Part shown: positions 7,602 through 16,439 of the stretch, piece after piece | Position numbering within the stretch: the first letter of the stretch is position 1 | Layout of the letters: the number at the start of each line of letters is the position of its first letter | Source: Paracoccus sp. MC1862 | GTDB lineage: Bacteria > Pseudomonadota > Alphaproteobacteria > Rhodobacterales > Rhodobacteraceae | Length of the DNA: 41,778 nucleotides | Direction: 5' to 3' | Assembly: GCF_016617715.1 (NCBI RefSeq) | Contig: NZ_CP067230.1 | Span: forward strand, 1 to 41,778 | Made by a program: the position numbers and the translations under genes | The notes under the pieces: model-generated | What the model saw: only the letters and a program-made list of their open reading frames with translations | Databases searched by the model: none | Told to the model about the DNA's origin: nothing

Positions 7602-8066
7602 ATGGGGGTCCTGCGACGCATCCGCCGTTTGCGCCGCCGCGATGCCGTGCTGCTGTGGCAGGCGCTCGGCGCGGTTCTACTGGTGCGCGGCTATCTGGGG
7701 CGCGGCGCCCATCACGACCTGCGCCGGATGATCGAGGCTCATGGGCTGACGCTTCCCGCCGCCGACCCCGGCGCGCCACGTGCCGAACTGGCCGAGATCG
7801 CCTGGTCGGTCCGGGCCGTCGCCCGGCTGGTGCCGGGGGCGAGCTGCCTCACCCAGGCCAGCGCCGGCCAGATTCTACTGGCGCGGCGCGGCCATGCAAC
7901 GACCATCCGGCTGTCGGTTCCGGCGCAGACCGCCACGCCCGGCATACTGGCGCCCCATGCCTGGCTGATGGCCGGGGACACCATCGTCCTTGGCGGCACG
8001 CCCGAGGATTACAACCGCCACCGCATCCTGCACGACTTCACCCTGCCGGGCGCCGGTCCGGCATGA
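7602..8066 (+). CDS. Lasso leader peptidase B2 (transglutaminase-like)
   Basis: A 154-residue transglutaminase-like cysteine peptidase of the lasso B2 family (PF13471). It cuts the leader so that Gly1 of the core is free for cyclisation. The expected Cys-His-Asp triad is visible: Cys82 in GASCLTQASA, His119 in APHAWL, and Asp126 in GDTIVL. SCLxxA and HAWL are the family hallmarks. The N-terminal RRE domain of fused B proteins is missing and is supplied by the preceding gene. The stop overlaps the ATG of the cyclase gene (ATGA at 8063-8066). All catalytic residues are intact, so the enzyme is predicted active. Confidence 0.9.
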   Translation: MGVLRRIRRLRRRDAVLLWQALGAVLLVRGYLGRGAHHDLRRMIEAHGLTLPAADPGAPRAELAEIAWSVRAVARLVPGASCLTQASAGQILLARRGHATTIRLSVPAQTATPGILAPHAWLMAGDTIVLGGTPEDYNRHRILHDFTLPGAGPA

Positions 8067-9961
8067 GCCGCTTTGCCGCCATGCTGGGCCATGGCCCGGA
8101 TCACGACCCCGCCGCCTGGCGCATCGCGGCCGACTTGACCCGCCGCACCGGGGAAATCCCCGGATACCGGGGGGCCGAGGGCCTCCATCTGTGGCAGGCC
8201 GGACGGACCGGCAGCCCCGCCACGGTGCGGACCCTCGGCCCGCTGACGCTGGCCGGGGACCTGGCGCTGACCGACCTGCCCGAGCTGCGGGGCGCGCTGG
8301 CCGCCCATCCGGGCAGCGATCCCGCCGATCTGGTACTGGCCGCCTGGCGGCGCTGGGGCACGGATGCTCCCGACCGCCTGAACGGTGCCTTCGCCTTTGT
8401 CCTGTGGGATGCGCGGACCCGGCGCCTGACCGCTGTCCGCGACCGTTTCGGCATCCAGCCCCTGGCCTATGCGCTGACCCCGCGCCGCGCCGTTTTTGCC
8501 AGCGACCTGTCCACGGTGCTGGCGGGGCTGGATGCGGTCCCCGGCATCGACCGCGCCTGGGTGGCGGGGTTCCTGGCCGGGCAGCCGCTTGACGCCACCG
8601 CGACGGCCTGGGGGGACGTGTCGCGCCTGCCCCCCGGCCACCTGATGACCCTGGACCCCGACGGGACCGCCGCCCTGCGCCGCTGGTACCGGCTGGAACG
8701 GACCGCCCCGCCCGACCCGCGGGACGCGGATGCCGCCCTGCACGCGGCCTTGGCCCATGCGACGGTGCAGGCCTGCGCCGATGGTCCCACGGCCACGATG
8801 CTCAGCGGCGGGCTCGATTCCAGCACGCTGGCGCTGCTGTCGGTCGGACCGGACGCCCCCGCCCCCTGCCGCCGCCCGGCGCTGTCGCTGCGCTACCGCG
8901 ATCCGGCCATGGACGAGGGGCGCCATATCCACGAGGTGCTGCGCCGGTCGGGCCGGGAACTCGCCCCCGTCTTCCTGCCCGGAGAGGCCGAGGACGACAC
9001 CCTTTTCGACATCGACGCCCAGCTTGACTGGCAGGACCAGCCGGTCTTCGCCCCCGGGTTGGAACGCAACCACCGCCTTTACCGCGCCGCGCGGGAACAG
9101 GGCTGCGCGGCGGTGCTGGACGGCCATGGCGGCGACGAGGTGATCGGCGGCAGCTTCCGCGACATCGCCCTGATCGCCGGGGAAGGCCGCTGGCCACTGG
9201 CACTGGCGCTGGCCGTGCGCCACGCCCGCTTCACCGGCGAGCCGGTGTCGCAGGCGCTGGCCACCCTGCTGGCCATCCGCGGCCGGCGCGGCTTCGGCCG
9301 GCTGGGCCGCTGGGCGCTGAAGGACGCAGGTCCCGACCCCCGGGACTGGCGCGCGCTGGTCGATCCCGACCTCGCCCGCGAAACCCGGCTGGTGGAACGC
9401 GCCCGCACCGGGCAGGCCCCTACCCCCGAGGACCGCCACCTGCCCGAGGGCGTGCGCCTGCATGCCGCGATGCTGACCGGCCCGCTGGCCCCCGCCGCCT
9501 TTGAAACGATGGGCCGGGCCGCGCAGGCCGAGGGCGTGGCGCCGCGCTATCCCTTCTATGACCATCGCGTGGTCGAGCTTTGCGTCTGGCAGCCCGAACC
9601 CGCCAAGGTCGCGGGCGGCCAGCCCCGCGCCCTGCTGCGTCGGGCGATGCGGGGCATCCTGCCGGAATCGGTGCGGATGCGCGGGGACAAGACCGATTTC
9701 ATCGCCGGCTTCTGGGGCGCGCTGCGGCGCGACCCGCAGGGCCGCATCGCCGCCCTGCGGGCCGATCCCGGCCCCCTGCGGGGCTGGGTGGACACGGGCA
9801 TCCTGCGCGCGGATGCCGAACGCCTGGCCCGCGCGCCCGAGCCCGACCTGGAAACGGCCTTCCGGCTGTGGCGGTCGCTATGGCTTGCCGCATGGCTGGA
9901 ACGGCCCGCCCTGTCCCTTTCGTCCCGCGCCCCCGGCCCGACCCTTGCGAGTGTCCGATGA
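8063..9961 (+). CDS. Lasso macrolactam synthetase C (asparagine-synthetase-like)
   Basis: A 632-residue asparagine-synthetase-like enzyme that adenylates the ring-forming Asp side chain of the core and closes the amide with Gly1. The ATP/PPi loop SGGLDSS is at 248-254 and DGHGGDEV at 353-360, both intact. The N-terminal glutamine-amidotransferase-like domain ([17 protein letters not shown] at about 106-122, [11 protein letters not shown] at 126-136) has no Cys2: the protein begins MSRF, as expected for lasso cyclases, which do not use glutamine. The start overlaps the B2 stop and its own stop overlaps the kinase start (ATGA at 9958-9961), so the order B2-C-K is tightly coupled. It could be mistaken for asparagine synthetase, but the missing Cys2 and neighbours argue against that. 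Confidence 0.92.
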   Translation: MSRFAAMLGHGPDHDPAAWRIAADLTRRTGEIPGYRGAEGLHLWQAGRTGSPATVRTLGPLTLAGDLALTDLPELRGALAAHPGSDPADLVLAAWRRWGTDAPDRLNGAFAFVLWDARTRRLTAVRDRFGIQPLAYALTPRRAVFASDLSTVLAGLDAVPGIDRAWVAGFLAGQPLDATATAWGDVSRLPPGHLMTLDPDGTAALRRWYRLERTAPPDPRDADAALHAALAHATVQACADGPTATMLSGGLDSSTLALLSVGPDAPAPCRRPALSLRYRDPAMDEGRHIHEVLRRSGRELAPVFLPGEAEDDTLFDIDAQLDWQDQPVFAPGLERNHRLYRAAREQGCAAVLDGHGGDEVIGGSFRDIALIAGEGRWPLALALAVRHARFTGEPVSQALATLLAIRGRRGFGRLGRWALKDAGPDPRDWRALVDPDLARETRLVERARTGQAPTPEDRHLPEGVRLHAAMLTGPLAPAAFETMGRAAQAEGVAPRYPFYDHRVVELCVWQPEPAKVAGGQPRALLRRAMRGILPESVRMRGDKTDFIAGFWGALRRDPQGRIAALRADPGPLRGWVDTGILRADAERLARAPEPDLETAFRLWRSLWLAAWLERPALSLSSRAPGPTLASVR

Positions 9962-10896
9962 CCGCTGTCCCTGCCCTTTCCGCCCCGCCTCTTCAGGCCC
10001 ATGCCTATGCCGCCTATGGGCTTTGCGTGGTGTCGGACGTTATCCTGCCCGAGCTTGCCCCCGGAATGCCGGGGCGTCCGGCAGACCTGCGGATCTCCGA
10101 GGCACCGCAGCCCGCGATTCCCCGCAGCCCCCTGCCCGACTGCCGTTTCGGGCCCGAGGGGACATGGTTCTGGTGGCCCGAGGTCGGGGCCTTCTCGGTC
10201 TCGGCCGACGGCAGCCGCATCGGGATCGAGCGCAGGCCGGGCATCTCGGACGACCTGCTGGCCTTCCCGCTGCTGGGGCCGGTCCTGTTCGAGGCGCTGC
10301 GGCGGAACGGCCTTTTCGTCCTGCACGCCAGCGCCGTCGTCCATCGCGGGCGCGGCATCGCCTTTCTGGCCGACAAGGGCGTGGGCAAGTCCACCACCGC
10401 CACCGGCTTTCTGCGAAACGGGGCGCGGCTGCTGGCCGACGACCTTGTGGCGATCGACGGCGAGGGGCGGATGCTGCCCGGCTTCGGTCAGGTCAAGCTA
10501 TCCGAGGGCGCGGCGCGGATGCTGCCCCCCGGCGCCACCGTCCGCGGTCCTGTCCATGACGCAATCGACAAGGCCCGCGCGATGCTGGACCCTGCCCATC
10601 TGGCGGGGACGCCGGTCCCGGCGGCGCGGCTTTACCTGCTGGAACGCGCCCGCCGGGGTCAGCCGTCAGAGGTGCTGCGCCTCCCCCCATCCGAGGCGCT
10701 GGCGGCGGTACTGCGCTTTTCCTATGCGGTCCGCTTCGGCCCGGCGCTGCTGAACGGCGCGGCCGCCGCCCAGCATTTCCGCGCCGCCGCGCAGGTGGCG
10801 CTGCGCTGCCCGCCCCGGCGGCTTTTGCTGGCCGAGGGACTGGACCGCGCCCCTGACATCCGCGCGGCGATCGACCGCGACCTCGGCGATGACTGA
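9958..10896 (+). CDS. HPr-kinase-like lasso peptide kinase (K)
   Basis: A 312-residue protein related to the C-terminal catalytic domain of HPr kinase/phosphorylase. The P-loop DKGVGKST is at 139-146, preceded by [17 protein letters not shown], and [10 protein letters not shown] at 158-167 carries the paired Asp residues. In paeninodin-type clusters, homologues phosphorylate the hydroxyl of the C-terminal Ser of the lasso precursor. The precursor here ends in Ser, matching that activity. No HPr protein is encoded nearby. The first ~110 residues match nothing I recognise but have the length typical of these lasso kinases. It overlaps the cyclase by four bases and the exporter by eight. Family is firm; substrate is inference from cluster and precursor. 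Confidence 0.85.
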   Translation: MTAVPALSAPPLQAHAYAAYGLCVVSDVILPELAPGMPGRPADLRISEAPQPAIPRSPLPDCRFGPEGTWFWWPEVGAFSVSADGSRIGIERRPGISDDLLAFPLLGPVLFEALRRNGLFVLHASAVVHRGRGIAFLADKGVGKSTTATGFLRNGARLLADDLVAIDGEGRMLPGFGQVKLSEGAARMLPPGATVRGPVHDAIDKARAMLDPAHLAGTPVPAARLYLLERARRGQPSEVLRLPPSEALAAVLRFSYAVRFGPALLNGAAAAQHFRAAAQVALRCPPRRLLLAEGLDRAPDIRAAIDRDLGDD

Positions 10897-12721
10897 CGCC
10901 AGCCCACCCTTGACGGCCCCGGTCCCCACCGAGGAAGCCCGCGCCCGAAGCCGTGGCGCTGCGGGCCAGCTTGCCTCGTTGTGGCGGGCGCTGCGGCATC
11001 TGGAGGGGCGGCGGCTCTGGATCGGGCTGGCGCTGCTGGTGCTGGGCACGCTCAGCGAAGGCGCCGCGATCGTGACCTTTCTGCCGGTGCTGCAACTGGT
11101 CGGCGCGGGCGGCACCTCGATCGATATGTCGGGGCTGGATTTCCCCGGCGCCGGGTTGCTGCCCGCAATGGTCCCGCTGGGCGCGCTGCTGCTGGTCATC
11201 GTCGGGCTGACCGCGCTGCAGGCGATCTTCAACCGCAGCAAGGCGGTCTACCTGTCCGACCTGATCCACGACTTCACCAACCACCACCGCACCGCCCTGT
11301 TCCGCGAGGTGGCGCTGGCCCGCTGGTCCCATGTCGCCCGCATCCCCCGCACCCGCATCGAGCATGCCCTGACCGGCGAGATCGAGCGGCTGTATCTTGC
11401 CGCCTTTCTTGTCCTGTCGATCCTGCAGAACCTGGTGGGGCTGGCGCTGTATTTTGTCCTGAGCCTGGCGATCTCGGCGCCGATGACGCTGCTGTCCTAT
11501 GGATTCGGGGTGGTGGCGCTGGTGCTGATGCGGCCCTTCCGCCGCCTTGCCCGGCATTACGGCGACCGGCTGCAGGCGCGGCGCGAAGGCCAGCTTGCGG
11601 CGGTGTCGGAATTCGTCGGCAGCCTCAAGATGGCCCGCAGCATGAACCTAGAGGACCGCTATCTGGGGCTTTTTTCGGCGATTCTGGGGCAAACCAAGGC
11701 CGATGCGCGGCAGTTCATCCGACAGTCCTCGATCGGGACGGGCTTGTTCCAGTTCGCCGTGGTCAGCGGCGCCGCGCTGTTCATCTGGGTGGCGCTGGCC
11801 TGGGCGCAGCTTGATGTCGCCCGGATCGTGATCCTGCTTCTGCTGTTCATGCGGACGGCGCCGCGCTTCATGGGCATCCAGGGCTCGGTGCAGCAGTTGC
11901 TGGTCGACCTGCCGGCCTGGGGGGCGATTTCCCGGCTGCGGGACGACCTGCAGGCCGAACGCGACCCGGCGATGGCGGGCCACGATCCCGCCCCCGCCCC
12001 GCGCCGGGATATCCGGCTGGACCGGGTGAGCTGGCGCTTTCCGGGCGAATCGCGCGAAGCGGTCAGCGACTGTTCCCTGACCCTGCGCGCGGGCGAGCTG
12101 ACGGTGCTGGTCGGGCCGTCCGGTGCGGGCAAAAGCACGCTCGCCGACATCGTGATGGGCCTGCTGGAGCCGCAGAAGGGCACGGTGCTGGTCGATGGCA
12201 AGGCATTGCGCCCCGGCCAGTTCCGCGGCTGGCGCGACCGCACCGGCTATGTCGCGCAGGAGCCGTTCATGATCAACGGCAGCATCCGCGACAACATGGC
12301 GATCGCGGCGGCCGGTCCTGTCGATGACGACCGGATCTTCCGGGCGCTCGACCTTGCCTCGGCCGGGTTCGTGCGGGACCTGCCGGCGGGGCTGGACACG
12401 ATGATGGGCGACCGCGGCACGCTTCTGTCGGGGGGCGAGCGTCAGCGGATCGCCGTCGCCCGCGCGCTGCTGCGCGAGCCCGACGTGCTGGTGCTGGACG
12501 AGGCGACAAGCGCGCTGGACTGGGAAAACGAAGAAGCCCTGATCCGGGCCATAGGCGGGCTGCGCGGCCGCATGACGATTCTGGCGATTACCCATCGCCC
12601 CGCGCTTATCCGGGTGGCGGATGCGGTCTTCGTGATGGAATCAGGGCGCGTGACCGCGTCCGAACGCCCGCGCGAACAGGGACCGCAGGCGGAAAGCTAT
12701 CTGGGCAGAATGACAAGCTGA
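10889..12721 (+). CDS. Lasso peptide ABC exporter (D)
   Basis: A 610-residue fused ABC exporter (membrane domain, then ATPase) expected to pump the finished peptide out. About six helices fill residues 43-325. The nucleotide-binding domain has Walker [10 protein letters not shown] at 409-417, the Q-loop in YVAQEPF, signature LSGGERQR at 513-520, Walker B VLVLDE at 533-538 and the switch His in AITHRP. There is no N-terminal C39 peptidase domain, which agrees with leader removal by B2. The start overlaps the kinase by eight bases. The 3' end runs 25 bases into the convergent small membrane-protein gene. Export may also confer self-immunity. No isopeptidase or TonB receptor of the astexin type accompanies the cluster. 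Confidence 0.9.
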   Translation: MTDASPPLTAPVPTEEARARSRGAAGQLASLWRALRHLEGRRLWIGLALLVLGTLSEGAAIVTFLPVLQLVGAGGTSIDMSGLDFPGAGLLPAMVPLGALLLVIVGLTALQAIFNRSKAVYLSDLIHDFTNHHRTALFREVALARWSHVARIPRTRIEHALTGEIERLYLAAFLVLSILQNLVGLALYFVLSLAISAPMTLLSYGFGVVALVLMRPFRRLARHYGDRLQARREGQLAAVSEFVGSLKMARSMNLEDRYLGLFSAILGQTKADARQFIRQSSIGTGLFQFAVVSGAALFIWVALAWAQLDVARIVILLLLFMRTAPRFMGIQGSVQQLLVDLPAWGAISRLRDDLQAERDPAMAGHDPAPAPRRDIRLDRVSWRFPGESREAVSDCSLTLRAGELTVLVGPSGAGKSTLADIVMGLLEPQKGTVLVDGKALRPGQFRGWRDRTGYVAQEPFMINGSIRDNMAIAAAGPVDDDRIFRALDLASAGFVRDLPAGLDTMMGDRGTLLSGGERQRIAVARALLREPDVLVLDEATSALDWENEEALIRAIGGLRGRMTILAITHRPALIRVADAVFVMESGRVTASERPREQGPQAESYLGRMTS

Positions 12722-12924
12722 TCGGGCCGCTTGCGCGCGTTGCAGGCCCGGTCCCGGCGCGCGGCCGCGAATACCACGAAAGCCAGGATTGCGGCCTGCA
12801 ACGCGAGAACCGCCACAAAGGCCAGACCGGCAATCTGCCAAGCCGAATATCCGGCCGGGATTGCCCATGCCAGCAGGCCGGAAATTACCGCCACGGCAGT
12901 TATCAGGTAATGAATGACGAACAT
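12697..12924 (-). CDS. Small two-helix membrane protein, possibly ExoX/SyrA-like EPS repressor
   Basis: A 75-residue protein with two predicted membrane helices (about 4-20 and 29-55) and a basic tail rich in Arg/Lys. Size, topology and position directly after exoP resemble ExoX/SyrA proteins, small inner-membrane regulators that lower exopolysaccharide output, apparently through ExoY. Sequence similarity is too weak for me to be certain. GAAGG lies eight bases before the ATG on the coding strand, and a 9-bp hairpin lies just upstream of that. Its last 25 bases overlap the 3' end of the lasso exporter gene on the other strand. Confidence 0.6.
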   Translation of the reverse strand: MFVIHYLITAVAVISGLLAWAIPAGYSAWQIAGLAFVAVLALQAAILAFVVFAAARRDRACNARKRPDQLVILPR

Positions 12925-12937
12925 CTAAAAAACCTTC

Positions 12938-12965
12938 AACCTCTGGCAATAGTATACCAGAGGTT
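12938..12965 (-). terminator. 9-bp hairpin with T-run between exoP and the small membrane protein
   Basis: AACCTCTGG and CCAGAGGTT separated by ten bases. Read leftward it is followed by GAAGG and then six T residues, so it could be an intrinsic terminator after exoP. Because GAAGG is also the RBS of the next gene, the same structure could act as an attenuator controlling how much of the small membrane protein is made. Confidence 0.55.
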
Positions 12966-12996
12966 GCGCCAAGGAAGTTAAAAAATAGTTAAAGTT

Positions 12997-15450
12997 TTAT
13001 GGTTCCCCGCGGCGACGCAGCGTGAGACGGCTCTTCGAGCGGCCGAGGTAGTTTTCCATCGCCTCGGGCATCAGGAATGACCGCAGCTTCCGCAGGTTGA
13101 CCCGGTCATAGACCACGCCAAGGCAGTTCGCCTCAAGTTCGGGCTCTTCGGCCAGAACCGTTTCGACCATGCTGCGCGGGGTCCGGCCCCATTCCCCGAC
13201 GATCAGGAAGCGCGGCAGCTCGTGCAGGATCGCCCGGCCCTGGGCCACGGGGTAAAGCGGCGGCACGTCCACGATCACGCGGCTGAACTCGTGGCAGGCA
13301 TCCTCGACGATCTGGCCCAGCAGCTTGCCGGTCATCAGGTCGTCCGAAGCTCCGCCCGCGGTCGATCCGCAGGGCAGGACATTGACGTTGGTGTTGGCGA
13401 TGCCGACCAGCATGCTTTCCCAATCGCCGCGCCCCGCCACCGCGTCGGTCAGCCCCGGCCGCTGGTCGAGGCCCAGCATCCTGCTGAGGCCGCGGCCCCG
13501 GCTGTCGGTGTCGATCAGCAGGACCGATTGCAGCCCAACCCCAAGCTGGCCGGCCAGGTTGAAGGCGACCAGAGACCGCCCCTCGTAGGGATGGAACGAC
13601 GTGACCCCGGTCACCGGCATCGGGCTGCCGGATGCCTCAGTGGCCAGCCGGACATGGCGCAGGGTTTCGGCATAAACCGAGTCGGGGAAATGCAGCACCG
13701 GCACCGGCACATTGATGACCGGCGGTTTCGGCTTCGACAGGACCGGAAGCATCTCGCCCCGTTTCGCCGCCTGCGGCGCGGCCGAAATGCGGGGCACGGG
13801 CCTCGATTCAGGCAGTGCGACCTTTCCGGCGCGAAGCCGGCGGACCCGCGGCAGCACCGGCAGGTGGCCCAGGAAGCGCAGCGCCGACCGGTCGGTCACG
13901 TCGCTGGCGGTCCGCAGCATCCGCTCGCGGCCTTCTCTCAGCGCGGCAAGCGCCAGGCCCCCGAACAGCCCCAGCAGGGTCGCGGCCAGCGTCGTGCGCA
14001 GCACCGCGGGCCCCGAAGGCACCGCCGGAACCTGCGCATAGGACAGGATCCGCACGTTCGAGACCGGGAAGGACTGCTGCTGCTCGATCTCCTGCGAGCG
14101 GGTGAGCGTCTGCTGGTACAGCGCCGACAGGGTTGCGGCCTCTTCCTGCAGGGCGCGCAGGCGGACGAAATTGGCGGCCTGGGCGCTGTTCCTCTGCGAG
14201 GCCTGGTTGACGCTTTGCTGCAGGGCCTCGACCCGGGCACGGGCCACGTCGAGGGCACTCTGTGCCTCGGCGCGCATGGCCTCAAGCTCGACGAACAGGC
14301 GTTCGGCCGTGCTGGCCAGGGTCTGGCGCAGGCCCGCCACCTGCGGATGGTTCGGCCCCGACGAGGCCAGCAGGCGCTGCAGCCGGGCGCGGACGTCGTT
14401 GTAGTTGTCCAGCCGCGAGCGCAGTTCCTCGGACATGTCGCCGCCGATGGCCAGCGAGCTGCTGCTGTCGGTCAGCCCCTCGACACCCCCCGCGACCGCG
14501 CGGTCATAGGTGTCCAGCACCGCCTGGGCACGGGCGGCGTCGGTCAGGGCGACAGTCAGGCCCGAGTTCAGCTCGTTCAGCGCCTGTTCGGTCAGCAGCC
14601 CGCCCGAGGAGAACTCGACCAGCCCGTTCGCGGCGGCAAAGCGTTCGGCCGCGTTGGCGGCGGCCTGCGCCTGCGTCTGCAGCTCGTCCAGGCGGCCGCG
14701 CATCCAGGCGTTGGTCTGGCCCACCGATTCCGCGTTGGTGACCAGGATGTCCTGCACATAGGCGTCGGCATAGGCGTTGGCGGCCTCGGCCGCGATAAAG
14801 GGATCATGCGAGCTGAAGCTGACCGCCACGGCCGAGCTTTGCCCGACCCGGTAGATTTCCATTCCCCCCTGCAGCCGCATCGCGGCCAGGCGCCGCTCGG
14901 GGTCGATCGGGGCGACCGAGGGATCGCCGAAGCTGGTCGCCGAGGGCAGCGCGGCAGGGTCGATGACCGGGGTCGAGGAAGTCAGCGCCGTGATCCGGTC
15001 CTGGACCCAGGCGATCGGGGCCAGCAGCGTGCCCATGACCCGGCCGACCAGGTTCGAGAACCCCGATTCCGGCGGGTTCATGAAGGACGGATTGGCCTGC
15101 AGCCCGGTCCGGTCCAGCACGTCATAGGCCAGCTTTTCCGATTCAAGGACGACGCGCGCATTCTCGATGCGGTCGGACGGCAGCACGGCGGTGTCGATGC
15201 CGCCCGCCTGCTGGACCGATCGGTTGACGTTGCTGTCCAGCAGCAGGCTGGAGAAAGCCTCGTAGGTCGCGGGCTTGGAGGCGGCATAGGCCAGCCCCAA
15301 CCCGCCCAGCAGCACGGCCGGCAGCAGGATGGTCCGGCGCTGCCGGCGCATCGCCACCATCACCCGGCGCAGGTCGATGGTCTGGACCTGCGCAGCCTGG
15401 CTTGCGCCATAGGGACTGGCCAGTTCAAACGGCTTCAGGTCGCGCGGCAT
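12997..15450 (-). CDS. exoP: ExoP-like polysaccharide co-polymerase with degenerate tyrosine-kinase domain
   Basis: An 817-residue inner-membrane protein with an N-terminal Wzz chain-length domain and C-terminal BY-kinase-like domain. Helices are at about 41-57 and 487-505, bracketing a large periplasmic region with long coiled coils (about 250-460). PAVPSGP at 475-481 is the Pro-rich motif before the second helix. In the kinase domain the Walker A position reads TSFHPYEGRSLV (617-628): the invariant Lys is Arg625 and the usual S/T is shifted. Walker A' (VLLIDTD, 643-649) and Walker B (VIVDVPP, 725-731) remain, but A' lacks the usual R-R-P ending and the C-terminus has no Tyr cluster, only Tyr801. 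The kinase is therefore probably inactive or atypical. The start overlaps the stop of exoM by one base, so the genes form one operon. Confidence 0.9.
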   Translation of the reverse strand: MPRDLKPFELASPYGASQAAQVQTIDLRRVMVAMRRQRRTILLPAVLLGGLGLAYAASKPATYEAFSSLLLDSNVNRSVQQAGGIDTAVLPSDRIENARVVLESEKLAYDVLDRTGLQANPSFMNPPESGFSNLVGRVMGTLLAPIAWVQDRITALTSSTPVIDPAALPSATSFGDPSVAPIDPERRLAAMRLQGGMEIYRVGQSSAVAVSFSSHDPFIAAEAANAYADAYVQDILVTNAESVGQTNAWMRGRLDELQTQAQAAANAAERFAAANGLVEFSSGGLLTEQALNELNSGLTVALTDAARAQAVLDTYDRAVAGGVEGLTDSSSSLAIGGDMSEELRSRLDNYNDVRARLQRLLASSGPNHPQVAGLRQTLASTAERLFVELEAMRAEAQSALDVARARVEALQQSVNQASQRNSAQAANFVRLRALQEEAATLSALYQQTLTRSQEIEQQQSFPVSNVRILSYAQVPAVPSGPAVLRTTLAATLLGLFGGLALAALREGRERMLRTASDVTDRSALRFLGHLPVLPRVRRLRAGKVALPESRPVPRISAAPQAAKRGEMLPVLSKPKPPVINVPVPVLHFPDSVYAETLRHVRLATEASGSPMPVTGVTSFHPYEGRSLVAFNLAGQLGVGLQSVLLIDTDSRGRGLSRMLGLDQRPGLTDAVAGRGDWESMLVGIANTNVNVLPCGSTAGGASDDLMTGKLLGQIVEDACHEFSRVIVDVPPLYPVAQGRAILHELPRFLIVGEWGRTPRSMVETVLAEEPELEANCLGVVYDRVNLRKLRSFLMPEAMENYLGRSKSRLTLRRRGEP

Positions 15451-16439
15451 CAGTTTTCCTTTGGTGCGTGTCGGGGGGCGGGATCTGTCCGACCGGGCGC
15501 CGTTCCATAGATTTCAATCTGCGGCGCCCCGCCGAGATGGGCCGCCGCGCCGACATGCAGGGCCGCCCGCATGATCTGGCGGTTGCGCCAGGCGGGCCGG
15601 GCCGCCCCCAGCAGGGCCAGCCCGCCGCAGGCCATGGCCTTGGCGGCGGCCACCCCCGCCGCGCCGAGCCGTCCCCCCCGCGAGCGGCCGCGGGCGATCA
15701 GGCTGGCATGGGTCTGACCCATGCGGTAGCGCCGCCGCAGAAGCCATGCAAGACGGGCACGGTCGGGTGGCACGTCCTCGTGAACGACGGCGTCAGGCGC
15801 AAAGCCGATCCGGCCGCCGGCGGCGAGGAAATCGGCGAAGAAGGCGCTGTCCTCCCCGCCCGAACGGCCGCGGGACAGGTCGAAGCGCAGGTCCCGGGCG
15901 GCCGGGTCGGCCAGGTCGATCAGGATGTTGCCGCTGTAGCCCGACAGGACCGCCCCGTCCTTTCCGAAGACCGGCAGCGTGTCATGGGCGCGGGCGCGGT
16001 CCATCCAGCCCGGCGCGCCGGCAGGATAATGGGCCTGCACCGGGCCCAGGACGGCGCCGGTCCCTGCCCCGGACTGCTGCCCTGCCTTCCAGGCCGCGAC
16101 GAGGCGGGCGAGCCATGCGGGCTCGGCCCTTTCGTCGTCGTCCAGATAGACCAGAAACCGCGCGCCTGTGGCGTGGGCATGATCCAGCAGCGCGTTGCGG
16201 GCGATCGAGATATTCGCCTCGGGCGCGTGCAGATAGGTGATGGGCAGCGGATGGGTGGCGGCGACCTCCTGCACCCGGTCCCGCGCCGAGGGGGTGCAGT
16301 CGTTGTCGGCGATGGCGATCGACACGGGCAACCCGCAGGGGTCAAGCCGCGCCAGCGAGTCGAGCGTCGCGGCAAGCTCGGGGCGGCGGAAGGTGCAGAT
16401 GCCGACCAGCACCGCGTCGCGCAGAACGGGATTGCTCAT
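15450..16439 (-). CDS. exoM: ExoM-like glucosyltransferase
   Basis: A family 2 glycosyltransferase of 329 residues resembling ExoM, which adds a beta-1,4-glucose to the succinoglycan repeat unit. Seen: VLVGICTFRRPELAATLDSLA at the N-terminus, IAIADNDCTPSARD, the acceptor loop APEANISIARNALLDHA, the metal motif LVYLDDDERAEPAW and GEDSAFFADFLAAGG. This block order with ICTFRRPE and NISIARN is characteristic of ExoM rather than of generic GT2 proteins. The ATG at 16439 overlaps the end of exoA by four bases; a longer in-frame extension was rejected as antisense noise. Membrane-associated by its basic C-terminal part. Confidence 0.88.
   Translation of the reverse strand: MSNPVLRDAVLVGICTFRRPELAATLDSLARLDPCGLPVSIAIADNDCTPSARDRVQEVAATHPLPITYLHAPEANISIARNALLDHAHATGARFLVYLDDDERAEPAWLARLVAAWKAGQQSGAGTGAVLGPVQAHYPAGAPGWMDRARAHDTLPVFGKDGAVLSGYSGNILIDLADPAARDLRFDLSRGRSGGEDSAFFADFLAAGGRIGFAPDAVVHEDVPPDRARLAWLLRRRYRMGQTHASLIARGRSRGGRLGAAGVAAAKAMACGGLALLGAARPAWRNRQIMRAALHVGAAAHLGGAPQIEIYGTAPGRTDPAPRHAPKEN

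Noticed and set aside
8063..9961. Genuine asparagine synthetase B
   Set aside because: There is no Cys at position 2 for glutamine hydrolysis, and it is translationally coupled to lasso B2 and kinase genes; the lasso cyclase reading is better.
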